This document shows, piece after piece, positions 62,807 to 64,000 of a stretch of 64,000 nt of DNA; within the stretch, counting starts at the first letter, position 1, and each line of letters begins with the position of its first letter. Both the position numbers and the translations under genes were made by a program. The stretch comes from Paludibacteraceae bacterium (GTDB lineage: Bacteria > Bacteroidota > Bacteroidia > Bacteroidales > Paludibacteraceae). The notes under the pieces were generated by a model, which saw only the letters and a program-made list of their open reading frames with translations, searched no databases and was not told the origin of the DNA. The stretch spans positions 248,001 through 312,000 of the forward strand of contig JAGBEJ010000004.1 in the NCBI GenBank assembly GCA_017937025.1, given 5' to 3'.

Positions 62807-62864
62807 CTTCGGCTCCGCTCAGGGACTGGATTAGTGAGTATTGGTTGCTGAGCGTAGTCGAAGC
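62807..62864. repeat. Inverted pair of CTTCGGCTCCGCTCAG-type elements
   Basis: CTTCGGCTCCGCTCAGGGAC at 62807-62826 and the reverse complement of GCTTCGACTACGCTCAGCAA at about 62845-62864 point toward each other. Same family as the elements at 31002-31121. Confidence 0.75.
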
Positions 62865-62928
62865 GAGTGAAATTGTGTGTTGTATTCTTTTTTGTGACAA
62901 AATGAGTTTTTAAAACTCGAAAAAGTCA

Positions 62929-62936
62929 TACTTTTG
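62929..62936 (+). promoter_or_regulatory. Promoter-like TACTTTTG before the palindrome array
   Basis: TAnnTTTG match on the + strand; no + strand gene follows, only the palindrome array and the minus-oriented terminator at 63227. It could drive a short non-coding RNA or be chance. Confidence 0.4.
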
Positions 62937-62990
62937 TTAAGCTAATATAGGTATACCTGTACATCAATAAATTCTATAATGCTGGTTTCA

Positions 62991-63219
62991 TAAGGTATCT
63001 TATATTAAGCGTTTAAAACAGAAAAACAAACACAGATTCTGAACCTTTACGTCAAGTACAGACGCCGATTCATAGCGTCTCCACATAAAATGAACCTTGT
63101 ACAGACGTAGCGCGCTACGTCTCTACAGAACGAATGAAATCTTGTACAGACGTCATAATATGGCGTCTCTACATAAAAACCGACATAACATCTCGTAAGG
63201 TATCTTATGCGTTTAAAAC
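62991..63219 (+). repeat. Direct repeats bracketing the palindrome array
   Basis: TAAGGTATCTTAT-ATTAA-GCGTTTAAAAC at 62991-63019 and the same without ATTAA at 63196-63219. The array at 63056-63173 lies between. The 540-bp gap 62738-63280 holds only repeats, this box and terminators. Confidence 0.85.
63056..63173 (+). repeat. Three tandem GTACAGACG...CGTCTCTACA palindromes
   Basis: Units 63056-63085, 63099-63127 and 63144-63173 in one orientation. Each starts GTACAGACG and ends CGTCTCTACA (CGTCTCCACA in the first) around 10-11 variable bases that are themselves roughly palindromic (TAGCGCGCTA in the second). Outer arms match the palindromes inside the RAYT gene. Confidence 0.9.
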
Positions 63220-63226
63220 TTAGAGC

Positions 63227-63261
63227 ATAAAAAATCCCCAAGCATTGCTTGAGGATTTTTT
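63227..63261 (-). terminator. Terminator of the DUF805 gene
   Basis: Stem 63229-63243 with 63247-63261; one position is C-A on + but G-U on minus, so the minus strand is the transcribed one. Confidence 0.8.
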
Positions 63262-63280
63262 ATTCGTTTCTGGAAATGTA

Positions 63281-63628
63281 TTATGCCTGCTCGTTGTTTG
63301 CAGGAGCGTCAGCAGAAGGCTGAGCAGCGAAATACAAGAAGATGATTGCTCCGATGATAGGGATAAGGCATACGAGCATGAACCATCCGCTCTTGTTGAT
63401 GTCGTGCATTCTTCTTGCGCCGAGCGCGAGGCTTGGGACGAGAGTGGCAAGCGCCAAGATGGCAGAGAGTATCTGTCCAACGCCAGGAATGATGTTTAAC
63501 ACGAAAGAAACAACGAACATAGCGAGAGCGAAATACCAGAACTCTTTTCTGTCAGCCTTGCCCTCAAACTGAGTGTACTTGTTCTTTAAAACGTCGATGC
63601 AGTTGTTTTTTACTTCTTCGAATGTCAT
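63281..63628 (-). CDS. DUF805 membrane protein
   Basis: 115 residues. Starts with soluble FEGKADRKEFWYF-type motif (typical G-R-x-R-R-x-F-W-Y pattern of DUF805), then three membrane helices (MFVVSFVLNIIPGV; ILSAILALATLVPSLAL; FMLVCLIPIIGAIIFLYF) and the RMHDINKSGWF loop diagnostic of the family. Ends in an acidic/Ala tail. Function unknown in this family. Confidence 0.9.
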   Translation of the reverse strand: MTFEEVKNNCIDVLKNKYTQFEGKADRKEFWYFALAMFVVSFVLNIIPGVGQILSAILALATLVPSLALGARRMHDINKSGWFMLVCLIPIIGAIIFLYFAAQPSADAPANNEQA

Positions 63629-63662
63629 AAGCTTAGTTTTTAAAATTTGTAAGAATATGCCG

Positions 63663-63670
63663 CGAATATA
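63663..63670 (-). promoter_or_regulatory. Variant -7 box TATATTCG of the DUF805 gene
   Basis: Minus strand; one mismatch to TAnnTTTG, 34 nt before the ATG. Same TTCG ending as in the FKBP operon. Confidence 0.45.
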
Positions 63671-63678
63671 GCAAAATT

Positions 63679-64000
63679 TTACAAATTATCTATTTCCTGC
63701 AGCCAAATGGCAGAAGATGCGTCGGACGGCATGCGCCAGTCGCCGCGTGGCGAGAGGTTCACCGAGCCGACCTTCGGTCCGTCAGGCATTGCGGAGCGCT
63801 TGAACTGCTGATTGAAGAATCGGCGCACGAATGTCCTGAGCCACTTCTTTATCACGTCGCCCTTGTACTGTCCGGCGAATGCGATGTTGGCGAGGTAGAA
63901 AATCTTCTTAGGTCCGAATCCGAAGCGCAGCATGTAGTAGAGGAAGAAGTCGTGCAGCTCGTATGGTCCGACGAGGTCCTCGGTCTTCTGCGCGATGTTT
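63679..64000 (-). CDS. nadE: Glutamine-dependent NAD+ synthetase, C-terminal part
   Basis: The frame runs off the right edge; 106 codons are visible on the minus strand. It encodes the C-terminal end of the synthetase domain: [18 protein letters not shown], then [40 protein letters not shown] and [15 protein letters not shown]. This C-terminal block is typical of long glutamine-dependent NadE (about 640 residues). Catalyses the last step of NAD synthesis. The visible ATG at 63933 is internal. Confidence 0.92.
   Translation of the reverse strand, partial: NIAQKTEDLVGPYELHDFFLYYMLRFGFGPKKIFYLANIAFAGQYKGDVIKKWLRTFVRRFFNQQFKRSAMPDGPKVGSVNLSPRGDWRMPSDASSAIWLQEIDNL

Noticed and set aside
63056-63173. 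CRISPR-like array of three repeats
   Set aside because: The units are palindromes with variable centres and 13-16 bp gaps, no constant repeat with ~30-bp spacers, no leader and no cas genes nearby.

Overview
The window reads as chromosomal DNA of a member of the Bacteroidales (phylum Bacteroidota), probably a gut or oral lineage near Prevotellaceae, Muribaculaceae or Bacteroidaceae; the species cannot be fixed from sequence alone. Evidence: almost every transcription unit is preceded by the Bacteroidota sigma -7 box TAnnTTTG instead of a -35/-10 promoter, Shine-Dalgarno sequences are weak or absent, and the gene content is typical of the phylum (purH-mreBCD-mrdA-rodA, class I fumarase, BspA-type leucine-rich repeat surface proteins, PorV/PorQ-like barrel, OmpA with PD40 repeats, HHH-barrel protein). 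Both ends cut genes: a cardiolipin synthase at the left and nadE at the right.

Layout. 0-8.2 kb: cardiolipin synthase, a secreted unknown, fabG, a PfkB sugar kinase, the anaerobic ribonucleotide reductase pair nrdD-nrdG (with a hairpin between them), and a long-chain polyprenyl diphosphate synthase. 8.2-16.8 kb: thioesterase-SufT-lpxH operon, a BaiN-type flavoprotein, a REP-associated tyrosine transposase (RAYT), an NlpC/P60 lipoprotein, an O-methyltransferase/M16 peptidase pair, and the operon cyclophilin-trmD-argC. 16.8-26.5 kb: tRNA-Val, a candidate small RNA, the operon purD-glycosyltransferase-radical SAM-barrel-HHH barrel, then lpxK-purine nucleoside phosphorylase followed by a small A+T-rich immunity-like island. 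26.5-44.9 kb: topA with a coiled-coil partner, trpS, an AraC-type membrane regulator, a divergent Lrp/gdhA pair, an OmpA protein, rhomboid-dinB, polA, a metal-efflux permease with an HMA domain, and a BspA-like protein. 45-48 kb: an A+T-rich run of small lipoproteins of one apparent superfamily separated by orphan coding fragments. 48-64 kb: a formyl-THF cyclo-ligase, the rod-shape operon purH-mreB-mreC-mreD-mrdA-rodA, three tandem FKBP prolyl isomerases aimed at three compartments, fumarase, a second BspA-like protein, a palindrome array, DUF805 and nadE.

Most genes are ordinary housekeeping: purine synthesis and salvage, lipid A and cell-wall building, DNA replication and repair, nitrogen assimilation and anaerobic dNTP supply. 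The unusual material is: (1) a RAYT gene that carries an inverted pair of palindromes inside its own reading frame and is bracketed by a 29-bp exact direct repeat that includes a promoter-like sequence; (2) related palindromes elsewhere, including a triple array near 63.1 kb that is itself bracketed by direct repeats; (3) the lipoprotein array with coding remnants at 45-48 kb; (4) an immunity-type gene at 25.4 kb whose first ~50 bp are repeated after it; (5) a probable ~65-nt RNA at 17.05-17.11 kb; (6) several promoters so close to the start codon that the mRNAs should be leaderless. No CRISPR array, prophage, rRNA operon or integrated conjugative element was seen.
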